Made by a program: the position numbers and the translations under genes. This document shows, piece after piece, positions 48,235 to 60,320 of a DNA stretch of 64,000 nt. The number at the start of each line of letters is the position of its first letter. Within the stretch, counting starts at the first letter, position 1. Where the stretch lies: positions 2,502,501 through 2,566,500 of the forward strand of contig OY756967.1 of NCBI GenBank assembly GCA_963580455.1, given 5' to 3'. The DNA is from Euonymus europaeus. Lineage: Eukaryota > Streptophyta > Magnoliopsida > Celastrales > Celastraceae. The notes under the pieces are model-generated. The model was not told the DNA's origin. It saw nothing but the letters and a program-made list of their open reading frames with translations, and ran no database searches.

Positions 48235-51200
48235 TTAAAAGTAAATTCCAAGTCCAACCTCTTTCGGATCTGTTTCCACCATCCATGCTGGCCTGTAGAG
48301 GAAGAAATGTTAACCATCACTGCTAAAAATGTAGCATAGATAATTTAAGAGAGAGATACTTCAATTTCCAAGAAGAAATATTTACTTGTTCATTACGAAA
48401 TTCATCGTTCCTTGTGATGCACGACGGAGAAGAAGTTCCCTCGCCTCAATCGCAATTCCTTCAGGCTACACGAAAGAATGTGACATGAGGGGTTTTTCAA
48501 CAAACAAATGGACTTTTGTGTCTGCATATTAAATAGCAGCAGAACATACCTCTTCCGGAAACCAAACCCCAGGCTGTGTGCTTCCCTCAAGAACTGCAAG
48601 AGCAAAGGCAGCTGTTGCCATACCTACTGATCTGAAAGAGAAGAATTCTCCATTTTCCATATTAAAATTAAAACACCCAGAAAATATAGTTAAAAATGCT
48701 TCTTATTGAGTGTCAAATACAGATATGGACATGTAAGACTTACACAGATAGTCTTCTGTGACTAAATATGCCAACAGTGTCCCGCCCATCGGTACACTCC
48801 AAATCAACCTACAATGCGAGACACAAACGAGGAAAATCCAAAGCAAAGAACTTCTACATCAAATAATTCAATGTGAGTTATCAAACTTAGTCATTTTGAG
48901 TTTCGTGTCTCACCCTCATAGACACTCGCTCTCCAGCAATCCCATCCACTGCTCTTACTACAGGGTCAAACAATCGAACCAACTCTTGGACTTTGCTTCT
49001 GTCTCTCAGAAATTCCTACATGAATACCATCCATTTATTCGTATGGTAAGTATAGTAGCAAAAATAACTGATGCTTCAGCAAATCACCTCAGCATACTTT
49101 TCCCCGCCCTTGTTAACATTTTTGTATCATCAATTCAAATAGAATGGACGTCTTGTAAGAATTTATAGTCAAATGGACACTGCCTAGTGATAAAATTATA
49201 TGATTCCGCATATATCACTTAATTGTTGACAAAAGTTGGTATATCACTTACTTTAAGTTCTATCAACAGTGCCTAAAAGAGAGAAGCATTCAAAAGTCGC
49301 AACTATTATCTTGTTCTACATCATATTAACTTCATACCACAGGAACAAGGTTTGTCATGGCTTCCATTGCCCAGTTCCAGAAGAATGGTGCAGTTCCAAA
49401 TCGAGCACTGACGGTCGGTATTCCGAGCACTTCATGAGTGGTGCGGACCTCTGGCAAATTCCTAAAAAAATGAAGTTACTTGAGTAAAAAATTCATTTTA
49501 GATCAGACAGTTTCAGGTTTGATTGAACAACTTCATGGAGACCAAATAAGACCAGACGTCAACATAACCCAGGCTAGGAAAACCAACACGAACGTTTATT
49601 GTCGAACATTTATCCAAGGTAGCAAGAAAATCACTAAAGATTAAGTCTTCATGATGAAAGTATCAACATTTCAAATTCTTTTGTGTGTGGCAAGATTTTT
49701 AACCAATTTGTAAGTCAATATTGGCATCCCCCGAGATTGGGGTAATTAATATTTTTGGATGGAATTAACTTAGAACTGATGATAACATTGATCAGCAGCT
49801 ACAGAAATCTTAAAGAACTTACAACAGATAAACATCTCTCTTGCCAATCCCTTTTCCAAAGTCAATGTTGAGCATTCCACTATAAGGCTTTAGTTTGATT
49901 TCTTCTCCTGATTTGCAGCATAATTCCATAATTAGGTATCATTGTGTCAACTGCAGAAAATTGAATTGAAAAGGAATGATATGATTTCCAGATAAACTGA
50001 CCTTTGTTAAATGCAACCACCTCTTCTCCAAGAAGTAAAAAACTGGTGGCTAAAATTGTTGGACCTGCACCACCTGTGCCAGCTGTGTAGTAGTAGAACC
50101 TGAGAGTTATTCGAAAGTAAATTTCACAGACTTCTGTGAAAAGGAAGAAACGAGAATATTGTGAACTCGTATCAATCAGGTAAAAGCAGAGGAAATGATT
50201 ACCTTAGCCTCTCAGGCTCCCCCTTGCTTTCACTTATCGCAGCACGAACTAGTTCTGCAGCCATTACTGTCATGAATTCATAATAGTAGAAGTAATTAGC
50301 ATATGGTACCAAAGAGATCAGTGGTATCAGAGAAGAGAAGTGGTTTCTGAATTCTGACAGGCACTTCCAAATTGAACTTATGTGGAGAACTACAGAAAAT
50401 ACCATCTCAACTAAAGGGAGGCAAATAACTTGGGGTTGTTCTCATTTTCCAAAGCTACAGTAGTATGTGTCAATGTGTAACACATGAATATTATAAGGAA
50501 CTCTAGAAGTTTGCTCATTATTAGGAAGCTCTGCACTCAATCTGGTGCATCTTTGTAGCTGAAATGTAACAATTAGTACCATTGCTCACTCCTGGATAGA
50601 TCCCAGCAGTTGTTATGGCCGGAATATTTGCAGCCACTGCTCTATTGTTGAATAATTTTGCACGCATAGCATAGCTTGTATCATCACAAACATCAATATA
50701 TGCTGTCTGCAAGGAGAATCGTAGAAATATCTGTAAGATGATATTCTCATAATAAGACTTGCAAACAAGCCTGCTAAGAGTTACTTACATATAATCAAAA
50801 TAACCAGATTAGGCCATAATAGTTACCTTTTCCTACCTTGGTCTCTATAGCAGCTTCCAATACAGTGCACTTTGCTGCCCTTTGAAAAGGCCCCGCAGTA
50901 TGAATGACTAGATCCACATCTGTAGATAGAGAGTATAGATTGAGCCTTATAAGTTATGAGACACCATAACAATGTCCTTTCAAATTTTAGACATGGTTAT
51001 ATGTTTACCATTTCAGGGCATCGTTCATAGTATAAGACACTTTTTATTCTCTTTTAAACAGCTAGTGAAGAAAAGATTCATACTTTCATCATTCAAAGCT
51101 TGGAAGTTAGACATGCAGCGCCCAGGAAAAATAAAAAGGCATATTACTAGTTTAAATAGGAGAATAATGTAATACTGTCATATTTGTTACACCACTCTTC

Positions 51201-52036
51201 ATTTTAAGAAATAATAAATGATCAAAACGAAACTTCACGCTTACCACTCAAAGCTGCTTGCAGAGAATCCCCATCATCAACATTGATTTCAGAAAACTCG
51301 GAATTCTTCCCCAGTTTGCCAACCATGGCAGCACCCTTTTCCCTTTCATGCAAAGTTAATTAGCTAATTAGTATGGTAAGCGTGCAAGTAATTGCAGAAG
51401 AATGAAGCAATCCTGTGAACATTAAAAGAACAAATTTCTTTGTAACAGAACGTCAAAGTACTTCTCATCTCTATCACTAAAAATTCAAGAGCTAACTAAT
51501 ACGAACTCAGCATGTGATAAGAGTGAAATTTCAGTGTTCTAAGAAACAAATAACAAATATTAGAACCAAATGACATGCGTGCCAAGCTTCTACTTTCCTT
51601 TCCTTCTCTCTCCTCGGTATTCACAGCAACAAAGCAGCTAGTATCTCCACTTCATTCTTCCAAGAAACCAAATAACAAACACACATGCCCCAATCAAAAA
51701 TAACTTGCAAGTGTTCATTGAGTAGTATCAATAAAACCATTTCTTTCATTTTCGTTAATTTTTCATGGCACACAAACGAAATCAAAATCAGGGTTGTTTT
51801 GATTTTCCTAACCAGTTTCTGCCACCAACGACAATTTGAAGATCTGGGCAGAGCTTGTTAAGAGCAATGGCGGTGGACCCACCAACCCGACCCGTTCCTC
51901 CCAAAACCAGAACCCTCGAGTTCCGCTTCTTATCTGGAAGTTCCACTCGTTTACTCTCATCTTTGACACTCGTTCCGGCACGAGCCACTGCACTTGTGCT
52001 CCTCAGATGGAGCCAAGCTCCCGCCATGGCTTCCAT
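48235..52036 (-). CDS. Saccharopine dehydrogenase-like oxidoreductase (plastid type)
   Basis: Thirteen exons, right to left: 52036-51813, 51342-51245, 50919-50837, 50706-50580, 50266-50203, 50099-50002, 49907-49823, 49461-49338, 49015-48914, 48808-48744, 48631-48550, 48465-48386, 48292-48235; 1290 bases, 429 residues. The Rossmann motif RVLVLGGTGRVGGSTAIAL (about residue 41) binds NAD(P). DLVIHTAGPFQRA, ITTAGIYPGVSN and YYYTAGTGGAGPTILA are typical of plant saccharopine-dehydrogenase-like proteins (At1g50450 type), whose substrate is unproven. The N-terminus may be a plastid transit peptide. Exon 12 ends AACAA|GTAAAT, which mimics a stop (AAG TAA). The true end, in exon 13, is PAWMVETDPKEVGLGIYF. 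At the exon 1/2 join TG|G gives Trp where Arg (GRNREKG) is usual. Confidence 0.92.
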
Positions 52037-52159
52037 TCCTCTATCCCTTCGAGTGTTCCAGTGGAGTTCCGGGTCTTATCCGGTTATTAGTTTATCGTTA
52101 TTGATTACGCGGCAGTATAAAGAGGTCGATAACTAACCCCGACAACAATAGCCCTCGTC

Positions 52160-52220
52160 CTGAGTTTTGGCCCAATAACTTAATAAGGCCCGAGAAACAA
52201 TAACAAGAGGGAAAGCCCAT
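52160..52220 (-). promoter_or_regulatory. Site II-like GGCCCA cluster upstream of the dehydrogenase-like gene
   Basis: GGCCCA at 52169-52174, AGGCCCG at about 52186 and AAGCCCATTTT at about 52213 lie 130-180 bases upstream of the start codon. Such motifs bind TCP factors in many plant housekeeping promoters. Confidence 0.4.
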
Positions 52221-52267
52221 TTTGTCGCACAAAATCCCGAAAATTGTTCTGCTAAGCCTCATAAGTA

Positions 52268-52729
52268 TGGGTGTAAATGAACCGAGTGTTGAGTTGAGCT
52301 TAAGTTTGATTTTAAAACTTAATTTATAAATGAGTCGAGCTTGAGCATTATAAAGTTTGACTCATTAAGGCTCGGCTCGATTATATTATATATGTGTGTA
52401 TAATAGTTCATTTGATTTTTAATTTAATATTATTAATATGTTTGAATGTAATAACTATTCATATGATTCGATGTATTATTAACTCATTAAGTTTCATTAA
52501 TTACATGAATAATCATTGAAAAAATACTTGACTCTTGATGAGTCCGTTATTGAGTTCAAGCTAGACTAATTTAGTGATTTACCGAGTTTTTACGGAGCCG
52601 AACTGGAATTTTCTAAATCACTAATCGAGCCGAGCTCGAACATAAATTTTAGCTCGAGCTTGAGCTTATCATATTTGAACCGAGTCAAGCTGCAGCACCT
52701 CAAAGCTTGACTCAGCTTGTTTACATCCC
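52268..52729. mobile_element. Short TIR element rich in GAGCCGAGCTCGA motifs
   Basis: The left end is GGGTGTAAATGAACCGAG; the right end in reverse is GGGATGTAAACAAGCTGAG. The interior alternates GAGTCGAGCTTGAG and GGCTCGGCTCG motifs in both orientations. TA occurs at both outer edges (52266-52267 and 52730-52731), but a longer target duplication is not evident, so the superfamily is unresolved. Confidence 0.55.
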
Positions 52730-52851
52730 TACTAATAAATAACATTTGTAAGGGTAAAAAAATCATCTGCATGCAAAACTACCCAATAGAGATTAAGATA
52801 TATTGGCACACGAGAGCCCAATTCATAAATATTGGTTCACGAGGTTCAATT

Positions 52852-53364
52852 TGTTGAGGATATAAGGTCAGTATATGAGGAAAAACGAAATCAAAAAACA
52901 ATGAACACCGAGATATACGTGGTTCGGTCACTAACGACCTACGTCCACGGGAGAGGGAAAGGCTCTACTATTTCAAGAGATATTACAATAGGAGGAGGAG
53001 GAGGTAATCACTCACTCAGAACTCCGACTCAACTCACTCGAACACTACGTGTTCAGCTTCTCTCTCTACAAATACAAACTCTGTATTTTTCACTCTTTTT
53101 CTTTTTCTCATCCACATATCTCCACATACCTCTATATCTCCTTATATAGAGGTACAATGTCCTTAACAAGACAAACAAGCATTCAACACCTTACATGTAC
53201 AACTTTGACAAAGAACACTTAGGCGGCTAGTGGGTTGGTGCATGGTGGCTTGGTGGGTTGGTGCATGGTGGCTGGTGGGTTGGTGAATGGTGGACTTGGT
53301 GGCTGCTACTTCTAGACATGGTGGCTGGCTGTCTTCTTTGACTTGTATGGGTATGAACCCATCA
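52852..53364 (-). repeat. 3' LTR of the Copia element
   Basis: 513 bases, TG...CA ends on the minus strand (TGATGGGTTCAT ... ATATCCTCAACA). It contains short internal repeats of GTGGGTTGGTGCATGGTGG at about 53230-53290 and a CACGTGG-like block near 52917. Confidence 0.95.
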
Positions 53365-53377
53365 ATTCTCCCCCTTC
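53365..53377 (-). other. Polypurine tract of the Copia element
   Basis: On the minus strand GAAGGGGGAGAAT directly precedes the 3' LTR; it primes second-strand synthesis in LTR elements. Confidence 0.85.
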
Positions 53378-53411
53378 ATACCCTTAGGAGGAGAACGCAA
53401 ATCGCCGCTCT

Positions 53412-56400
53412 TCAGTTGCTGTCCATCCCGGCTATGTCCCGACATAGCTCGAGCTTCTCACGAGTAACCACCTTTGTTAACATGTCTGCTGAATTCTCAT
53501 CTGTGTGAATCTTCACCAGCTTCAACAGTTCATCTTCAATCACTTCACGTATCCAGTGATAGCGAATGTCGATATGCTTTGTGCGGGAATGGTACATGGA
53601 ATTCTTGCTCAAGTCTAGAGCACTCTGACTGTCACAATGTACCTTGTATTCCTTCTGAATAATACCCAGTTCTTGGAGAAACCGCTTTAGCCACAACAGT
53701 TCTTTACCAGCTTCCGCTGCAGCAATATACTCTGCTTCTGTTGTAGACAAAGCAACACATTTCTGCAGTTTTGACTGCCATGAAACAGCTCCCCCTGCAA
53801 AAGTGAAAACATACCCTGAAGTAGATTTTCTACTGTCAAGGTCACCAGCCATATCTGAATCAGTATAGCCATCCAGAACTGGATCTGCTCCCCCAAAGCA
53901 CAAGCATAGCTTTGACGTACCCTTCAGGTACCTGAGAATCCATTTAACAGCCTCCCAATGTTCTTTCCCTGGATTGGAAAGAAATCTGCTCACAACGCCA
54001 ACAGCGTGAGCGATATCTGGTCTTGTACACATCATTGCATACATTAGACTACCGACTGCTGAAGAGTAAGGGACTGCTTCCATCTCTTCAATCTCCTTCT
54101 CTGATGAAGGACAAGATTTCTTGCTCAGCTGAAAATGGTTACCTAGCGGAGTGGTAACCTGCTTTGCATTTTTCATGTTAAACCTTTCAAGCACCCGTTT
54201 AACATAAGCTTCCTGTGACAGCCACAATTTCTTGGCTTTTCTGTCACGAACAATCTTCATGCCCAATATCTGCTGAGCTGGGCCTAAGTCCTTCATGTCG
54301 AAGAACTCGGATAACTGGGCTTTCAATCTGTTAATCGTGGCTCCGTCCTGGCCAACAATTAACATGTCATCAACATATAACAACAATATCACAAAGTTAC
54401 CGTCTGGGAACTTTTGAACATAAACGCACTGGTCTGCGGCAGTCCTCTTATAACCATGACCCATCATGAATGAGTCAAACTTCTTGTACCACTGTCTCGG
54501 TGCCTGCTTAAGGCCGTAGAGACTTTTCTGCAGTTTGCAGACTAAGTGCTTCTTCTTAGGAACTTCAAACCCTTCTGGCTGCTCCATGTAGATTTCTTCC
54601 TCCAAATCACCATGGAGAAATGCTGTCTTTACATCCATTTGCTCAAGCTCTAGATTCATACTTGCTACTAACCCAAGTATGACTCGGATTGATGTCATCT
54701 TCACCACCGGTGAGAAAATCTCGTCAAAGTCAACTCCCTTCTTCTGTTGAAATCCTTTGACGACCAACCGAGCTTTGTACTTCACAAGCTTTCCGCTGCC
54801 ATCCTTCTTCAGCTTGAACACCCATTTGTTCTGCAGTGCTTTCTTCCCTTTAGGAAGTTTTACCAACTCTTAAGTCTGGTTTTTCTGCAAGGAATTCATT
54901 TCTTCTTGCATAGCCTGCATCCACTCACTGCTTTCAGCATGATTGTGAGCTTCCTGAAAACTCTCTGGCTCCCCCTCATCAGTAAGCAAAATATAGTCTG
55001 AATCTGGATATCTCCTCGACGGAATCAGGGTACGGCCTCTCTGTGATCTTTCTGGCTGAGGTACAGCTACTGGAGGAGGTTGTGCTGGTTCTGCAGCTTC
55101 TGGTGGAGGGGGTTGTGGCTCCCCCTGCTCAACACCTTCAGTATCTACTTCTTCTAAATCTTCCTCCTGCAATTCATCATTATTTGCAGGTGCTACTAGT
55201 GTAGGATCTGGGATGGTGTTGGCAACACCGGGAACAATGGACTTGGTAGATTTGTCCAAGTCCTCAAATACTTCATTTTCATGAAACACAACATCCCTGC
55301 TTCTGATAACCTTCTTATCAGTTGGTTCCCACAGTCTGTATCCGAATTCATCATCTCCATATCCGATGAAAATGCAAGGAATGGATCTGCTGTCAAGCTT
55401 CTGTCTCTGCTCCTTGGATACATGTGCAAAAGCTTTGCACCCAAATACTCTTAAGTGAGAGTAAGAAATATTTCTTCCAGACCATACCTTCTCCGGAATT
55501 TCAAAATTCAGCGGTGCTGACGGTGATCTGTTGATCAAGTAACGGGCCACACGAACTGCTTCACCCCAGAATGGCTTTGGCAGCTTTGCCATACTGAGCA
55601 TACACCTTGCTCGTTCCATAATGGTTCGATTCATCCTCTCGGCTACACCATTATGTTGTGGGGTACGTGGAACCGTCTTCTCGTGCCGAATACCGCTTTC
55701 AGCACAATATGCTTCAAATTCTCTGGAAACGTACTCGCCTCCATTGTCTGACCGGAGACACTTCAGCTTCTTTCCAGTCTCTCTTTCCACCATAGCGTGG
55801 AAATTCTTGAAATTCTCGAACACCTGATCCTTGGTTCTGAGAAAGTACACCCACACCTTCCTTGAAGCATCATCAATAAAAGTCAGGAAATATCTGTTAC
55901 CTCCCAAAGACTCTTCTTCTAGAGGACCACAGACATCAGAGTGTACCAAACTCAGCAACTCTGACCTTCTCGTGGAAGATGTATTGAATGAGACTCTGTG
56001 CTGCTTCCCGAATAAGCAATGATCACAAGGGTTCAGCGGAATATCTTTAGACACTTTGATGAGTGCCTTCTTTGACAGGGTGGACAACCCCTTTTCTCCC
56101 ATGTGACCGAGTCTCTTGTGCCAGAGATTTGGAGAAGTCTCTTCCTCCACAGCATTGATGCTTTCTGAACATACTTTGGCTTGTGTTCTATACAATGTGC
56201 CACAAATATGTCCTCTGGCATAAGTCAAAGCACCTTTCGTCAACTTCCAGGTGCCATTGCCGAAATGATTGTGATAGCCCTGTTTATCAAGAGCATTCAC
56301 AGCAATAAGATTGAACCGGAGGTCTGGGACGTGTCGGACGTCCTTCAACACCATAGCACATCCAAGATTTGTCTTGACATGCACATCACCAATAGCCACA

Positions 56401-57434
56401 ATCTTGGCAAAACTATCGTTGCCCATCTTCACTGTACCAAAATCGCCAGTTCTGTACGAAGTGAAGAAATCACTTTGTGGAGTGGCGTGGTGCGATGCAG
56501 CAGTGTCGATCACCCACTCAGGATCGTGGCTTGCTGCATGTAAACATGTATCTTCATTGCAAGAGAGTATTGCTACATCCTCCGATATGGTGACCAGAGT
56601 TTTGCCACCTTCATTCTTTGTCTCTGAGCTGGTTTGACCTTGCTCCCGTTGTAATTTCCGGCAATTTTTCTTGATGTGGCCTTCAATGCCACAATGGTAA
56701 CACTTGTATTTACCTTTTTGCTGTCTCCTGCCGTCACTGGACTTTCCATGATCCTGGTTCCGTCCTCGGCTCTGACTTCTACCTCTACTCTTGCCTCTCC
56801 CCTGAGGCCGTCCTCTGCTTTCAGTAACAAGGGCATGAGACTGGTCTATGCCCAATTCCTTCCTTCGACTCTCCTCGTTGAATAAAGCATCTGAGACCAT
56901 CTCCATAGTGAGTGTGCCTCCGGGTGCAGAGTTACTGAGAGAGACTACCAGCGTCTCCCAACTGTCTGGTAAGGAACTGAGAAGTAGTAAGGCTTGATCT
57001 TCATCTTTAATAATGAACTTGACAGCTACAAGTTGATTCACCAAGTTCTGAAACTCATTGGTGTGCTCAGCTACAGAAGTACCATTTTTCAACTTCAAGT
57101 TGACAAGCCGTCTAACCAAGAGAGCTTTATTTCGAGCGGTCTTGGCTTGATACATGTTTTCGAGCTTTTTCCAGAGCTCGTATGCATTCGTCTCCTGTGC
57201 AACATGGTGAAACACACTGTGGTCAATCCAATTACGAATTTGACCAATCGTCTTCTTGTGTTTCTTTGTCCACTCAGCATCCTTTATATCATCTGGTCTC
57301 TTGCCCTCATTTTCCAAGGGATCCGCCAAATCTCTGCAATTCAAGAAATCCTCCATCCGAGGTTTCCACAAAGCATAATTTGTCGGTGTTAACTTCATCA
57401 TAGCTCCTGATGACTCTGATGTAGAGGCTTCCAT
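53412..57434 (-). pseudogene. Copia gag-pol polyprotein with one in-frame stop
   Basis: Starts MEASTSESSG at 57434 and is open for 1341 codons to 53412, apart from one TAA at 54872-54870 (codon 855), after which the same frame continues. In order: a gag domain (about 1-230); a zinc knuckle CYHCGIEGHIKKNC (about 245); an aspartic protease around WVIDTAASHHAT, with DTA in place of the commoner DTG or DSG; the pre-integrase motif LWHKRLGHMGEKGL; an integrase with HSDVCGPL and NGGEYVSREF and the catalytic acids in place; then, beyond the stop, reverse transcriptase with LLLYVDDMLI and RNase H with HCDSQSALDL. The stop lies between integrase and RT, so RT and RNase H would be lost unless read through. 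Everything else looks intact, in line with the young LTRs. Confidence 0.93.
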
Positions 57435-57952
57435 CAGAAAAGATTCGGTTTCAAGCTAAACCGAGCAACACCGAAATTTTGGAGGGGAATTTAGCAAAAC
57501 CGATAGCACGGTTGCGTCCGGAAGGGTCGAAAACCTTAGGAACCGGTCTGACCTTCCTGAAAACCGGTCCGAAAAATACCGAACCGGCCGGTCAAAGTTT
57601 CTGTAATTTGAACCGGACTTAACTGTTGACTAACGGTCAACTGACACCGTTTGCTGACGTGGCACAATTGCTGACTGTGCGCTGACGTGGCAGATGGTGA
57701 CATCACGGTTACATCAGCATGACGTCACTTCGTCTTCTTCCTCCAACAAGCATGAATAGTGCAGAAAATTTCAGAGGGAGAGTGTAGCTCACCCCGACGT
57801 CCGATTTCGATGATTTTTGAACCAGGAGACTCATGAGGTGATGAGGAACACCCAGATGTGTTCAAAACTTGATTTCGTTGAAGTCGAAAAATTGACCCGA
57901 GAGCAAAAACATGCTCTGTTTCAGTCCGGGATGACTTCCGGGACTTAACCTC

Positions 57953-57964
57953 CCTCCGATACCA
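57953..57964 (-). other. Primer-binding site (initiator Met tRNA)
   Basis: On the minus strand TGGTATCGGAGG lies two bases inside the 5' LTR. It matches the usual plant iMet site TGGTATCAGAGC with differences at two positions. Confidence 0.8.
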
Positions 57965-57966
57965 CT

Positions 57967-58479
57967 TGTTGAGGATATAAGGTCAGTATATGAGGAAAAA
58001 CGAAATCAAAAAACAATGAACACCGAGATATACGTGGTTCGGTCACTAACGACCTACGTCCACGGGAGAGGGAAAGGCTCTACTATTTCAAGAGATATTA
58101 CAACAGGAGGAGGAGGAGGTAATCACTCACTCAGAACTCCGACTCAACTCACCCGAACACTACGTGTTCAGCTCCTCTCTCTACAAATACAAACTCTGTA
58201 TTTTTCACTCTTTTTCTTTTTCTCATCCACATATCTCCACATACCTCTATATCTCCTTATATAGAGGTACAATGTCCTTAACAAGACAAACAAGCATTCA
58301 ACACCTTACATGTACAACTTTGACAAAGAACACTTAGGCGGCTAGTGGGTTGGTGCATGGTGGCTTGGTGGGTTGGTGCATGGTGGCTGGTGGGTTGGTG
58401 AATGGTGGACTTGGTGGCTGCTGCTTCTAGACATGGTGGCTGTCTGTCTTCTTTGACTTGTATGGGTATGAACCCATCA
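57967..58479 (-). repeat. 5' LTR of the Copia element
   Basis: 513 bases, differing from the other LTR at five positions seen by eye (for example TACAACAGG versus TACAATAGG). On the minus strand it would contain the promoter. Confidence 0.95.
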
Positions 58480-58484
58480 CAATT

Positions 58485-59361
58485 GATATATTATTGACTC
58501 ACGAAAGCTCAATTAATAATTTTGGTCCACGAGACGACGATATATTCGCCTGTGAGAATCAAATCAAGTCGGACAAACTCACAACCTGGATATCTACACA
58601 ACGAGGCTTAAGAAGCTCCCCAACATAACCCGCAGCTCAATCAAAGCTTTAGGGCTTGCTAGTCGGAGCTAACGTGCCCAGCTCGTGAAAACAAAACGGA
58701 CCCTTACAATGCACTCGCGGCAGCAAATTTACAAACCAGATTAAGATTTCAACAGCAATTGACACAACTTTGATAACCCGTTCCTCCCCTCCATCAGATG
58801 GTATATTCAGCGACAGTGCTTTATAATAAACCGATGGAGCACCAATAAACCACAAAATTGGGGGCCTAACAAAAATCATGTCTACTGAAACATTTTTGGG
58901 TAAATGTGAAATGGCAAAACACTCGAGGGGTATTGAATTCAAAATTTAAAAACCGATGGGTACTTCTATAATTTATTAATTTCGCGATCTCTCCCCTATC
59001 AACTGCCTATGTTACTTTGCGGCCACTTTCGGGATTTGGGACCGTGGAGGAAAGAGACACTGGCATGTAAGCAACGAAGCCGCAAACTGGCGTCAGTCAA
59101 TCTTATAATCTCACTACAATCTCAACAAGGTTGTGTTGTAGCACTGATTCATCGATGTTTTTGCTTGTCTTTTGTGCAGTCCAGTTTGATTTACCAGTCA
59201 CTACTGTTGATGGCCTAACCGCCTAATACGACAGAAATTTGCGACTGTAAGTAAAAGACAATGATGTTTAACGACAACCTCTAAACCTCAACTATGGCGT
59301 ATTACCATTTCGATCTTTTTATGGCTCACTGTGTACTTCTGCTAGCTAGAATAAGATGAGC
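58485..59361. other. Intergenic DNA right of the Copia element
   Basis: Continues the older repeat that was split by the insertion: GGTTCACGAGG left of the element and GACTCACGAAAG, GGTCCACGAGACG just right of it. A minus-strand frame at 58649-58942 has no recognisable features and is probably chance. Confidence 0.4.
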
Positions 59362-59795
59362 CTACAAGCTAGTTGGGAAATGGATCATATCATTCACTTC
59401 AAATCCTGTCTTTTCAGCTACTAATGCAAGATATTCATCTCTCAGGCTGCTGTATTGTGTGCTCAGGAGCTTGACAGCGTCCTTTTTATCTTGTGAGACT
59501 TCTTTCTTATTAGTCTTCAAGTCCTCTAGCTGAACCTTCACTGATCCAATCTGCGTCTTGAGCTCTTGAATCCTTTCTTCTCTCTCCGCAAGTTGTTTCT
59601 GTAGTGTTTCCAACTCTGACATCCACCCGGCCGCTGCTTGCTCCAAAGAATTAATTACCAAAACAATGTCACGGAATGTATAGTCTATAGAGACGACAAT
59701 TCTTAACTCGTGAGAAAAGGGACCTAAATGATCATAAGAAACAGAAATCAAGAACATCAAATGATACCTTGCGGATTGTGTGAACTGCTCTCCAT
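59362..59795 (-). CDS. Small coiled-coil protein, function unknown
   Basis: Two coding exons, 59795-59768 and 59636-59362, give 100 residues starting MESSSHNPQ. Residues about 15-75 form a charged heptad-like coiled coil (LETLQKQLAEREERIQELKT). The tail ends DMIHFPTSL. The second exon's acceptor is a tandem AAGCAG, so products with AAAGW or AAGW may both form. An upstream exon ending near 60220 and the acceptor CTTCAG before GATTTCGTAGAGCC fit a 5' UTR intron. That leader is in frame and could add an N-terminal extension, but a TATA box inside it argues for the ATG at 59795. I do not recognise the family; DNA-level support is good splice sites and an open, biased frame. Confidence 0.6.
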
Positions 59796-60311
59796 GGCTC
59801 TACGAAATCCTGAAGAATGATACGCATTAGAAGAATTACTCGTGTGCATTGAAACTACATTTTCCTTTGATGATATCAGTGCAATCGAAAGATACCTTGA
59901 TAAAAAAATATGGAATTACTTACCTTTCATGATCAGTCCGGACGAACACTGTATTTTATCTATTAAGTTCGATCTTGGGTGGATCGAAAACAATGATATT
60001 AGGTTGTTGCTTATCATAATCACTGAGATATTTATCATTGTTGGGTGGAAGATAATAATGATATTAGGTTGCTGCTTACCATAATAAAAATACAAATTTT
60101 ATTTTTGAATTGACCATAACTAAGAAAAATACAGAACGTATGAAAGAAAAACAAATAAATTTGTATTTTTATTGTGTTAAAGGATGGAAACAAAATAAAT
60201 GCGGTAATTAACAAACCTTGAGATTTTACCAAGGCAATGCACTTGTCTTGCTTTTTCTGTGACTTCGTGACCTTGTGTAAACTCTTGTGAATGAGTAAAA
60301 AATTCCACCAC

Positions 60312-60320
60312 CTTATATAT
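60312..60320 (-). promoter_or_regulatory. TATA box of the coiled-coil gene
   Basis: CATATATAAGG on the minus strand, with GGCCCA/TGGGCC motifs 180-280 bases further upstream (about 60497 and 60588), predicts transcription starting around 60285. Confidence 0.5.

Larger units (their letters stand above)
52852..58479 (-). mobile_element. Copia-type LTR retrotransposon, 5628 bp, perfect 5-bp TSD
   Basis: CAATT flanks the element at 52847-52851 and 58480-58484. It has two 513-base LTRs, a primer-binding site matching the initiator-Met tRNA end, a purine tract and one gag-pol frame, in the Copia order protease-integrase-RT-RNase H. By eye the LTRs differ at only five positions (about 1%), so the insertion is young. 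Sequence resembles the Tnt1/Tork lineage. It interrupts an older A/T-rich repeat. Confidence 0.95.

Noticed and set aside
54747..57403. Plus-strand frames opposite the Copia polyprotein
   Set aside because: Shadows of the strong minus-strand coding sequence.
58649..58942. 97-codon minus-strand frame
   Set aside because: No motif; sequence resembles common intergenic repeat text next to the Copia target.
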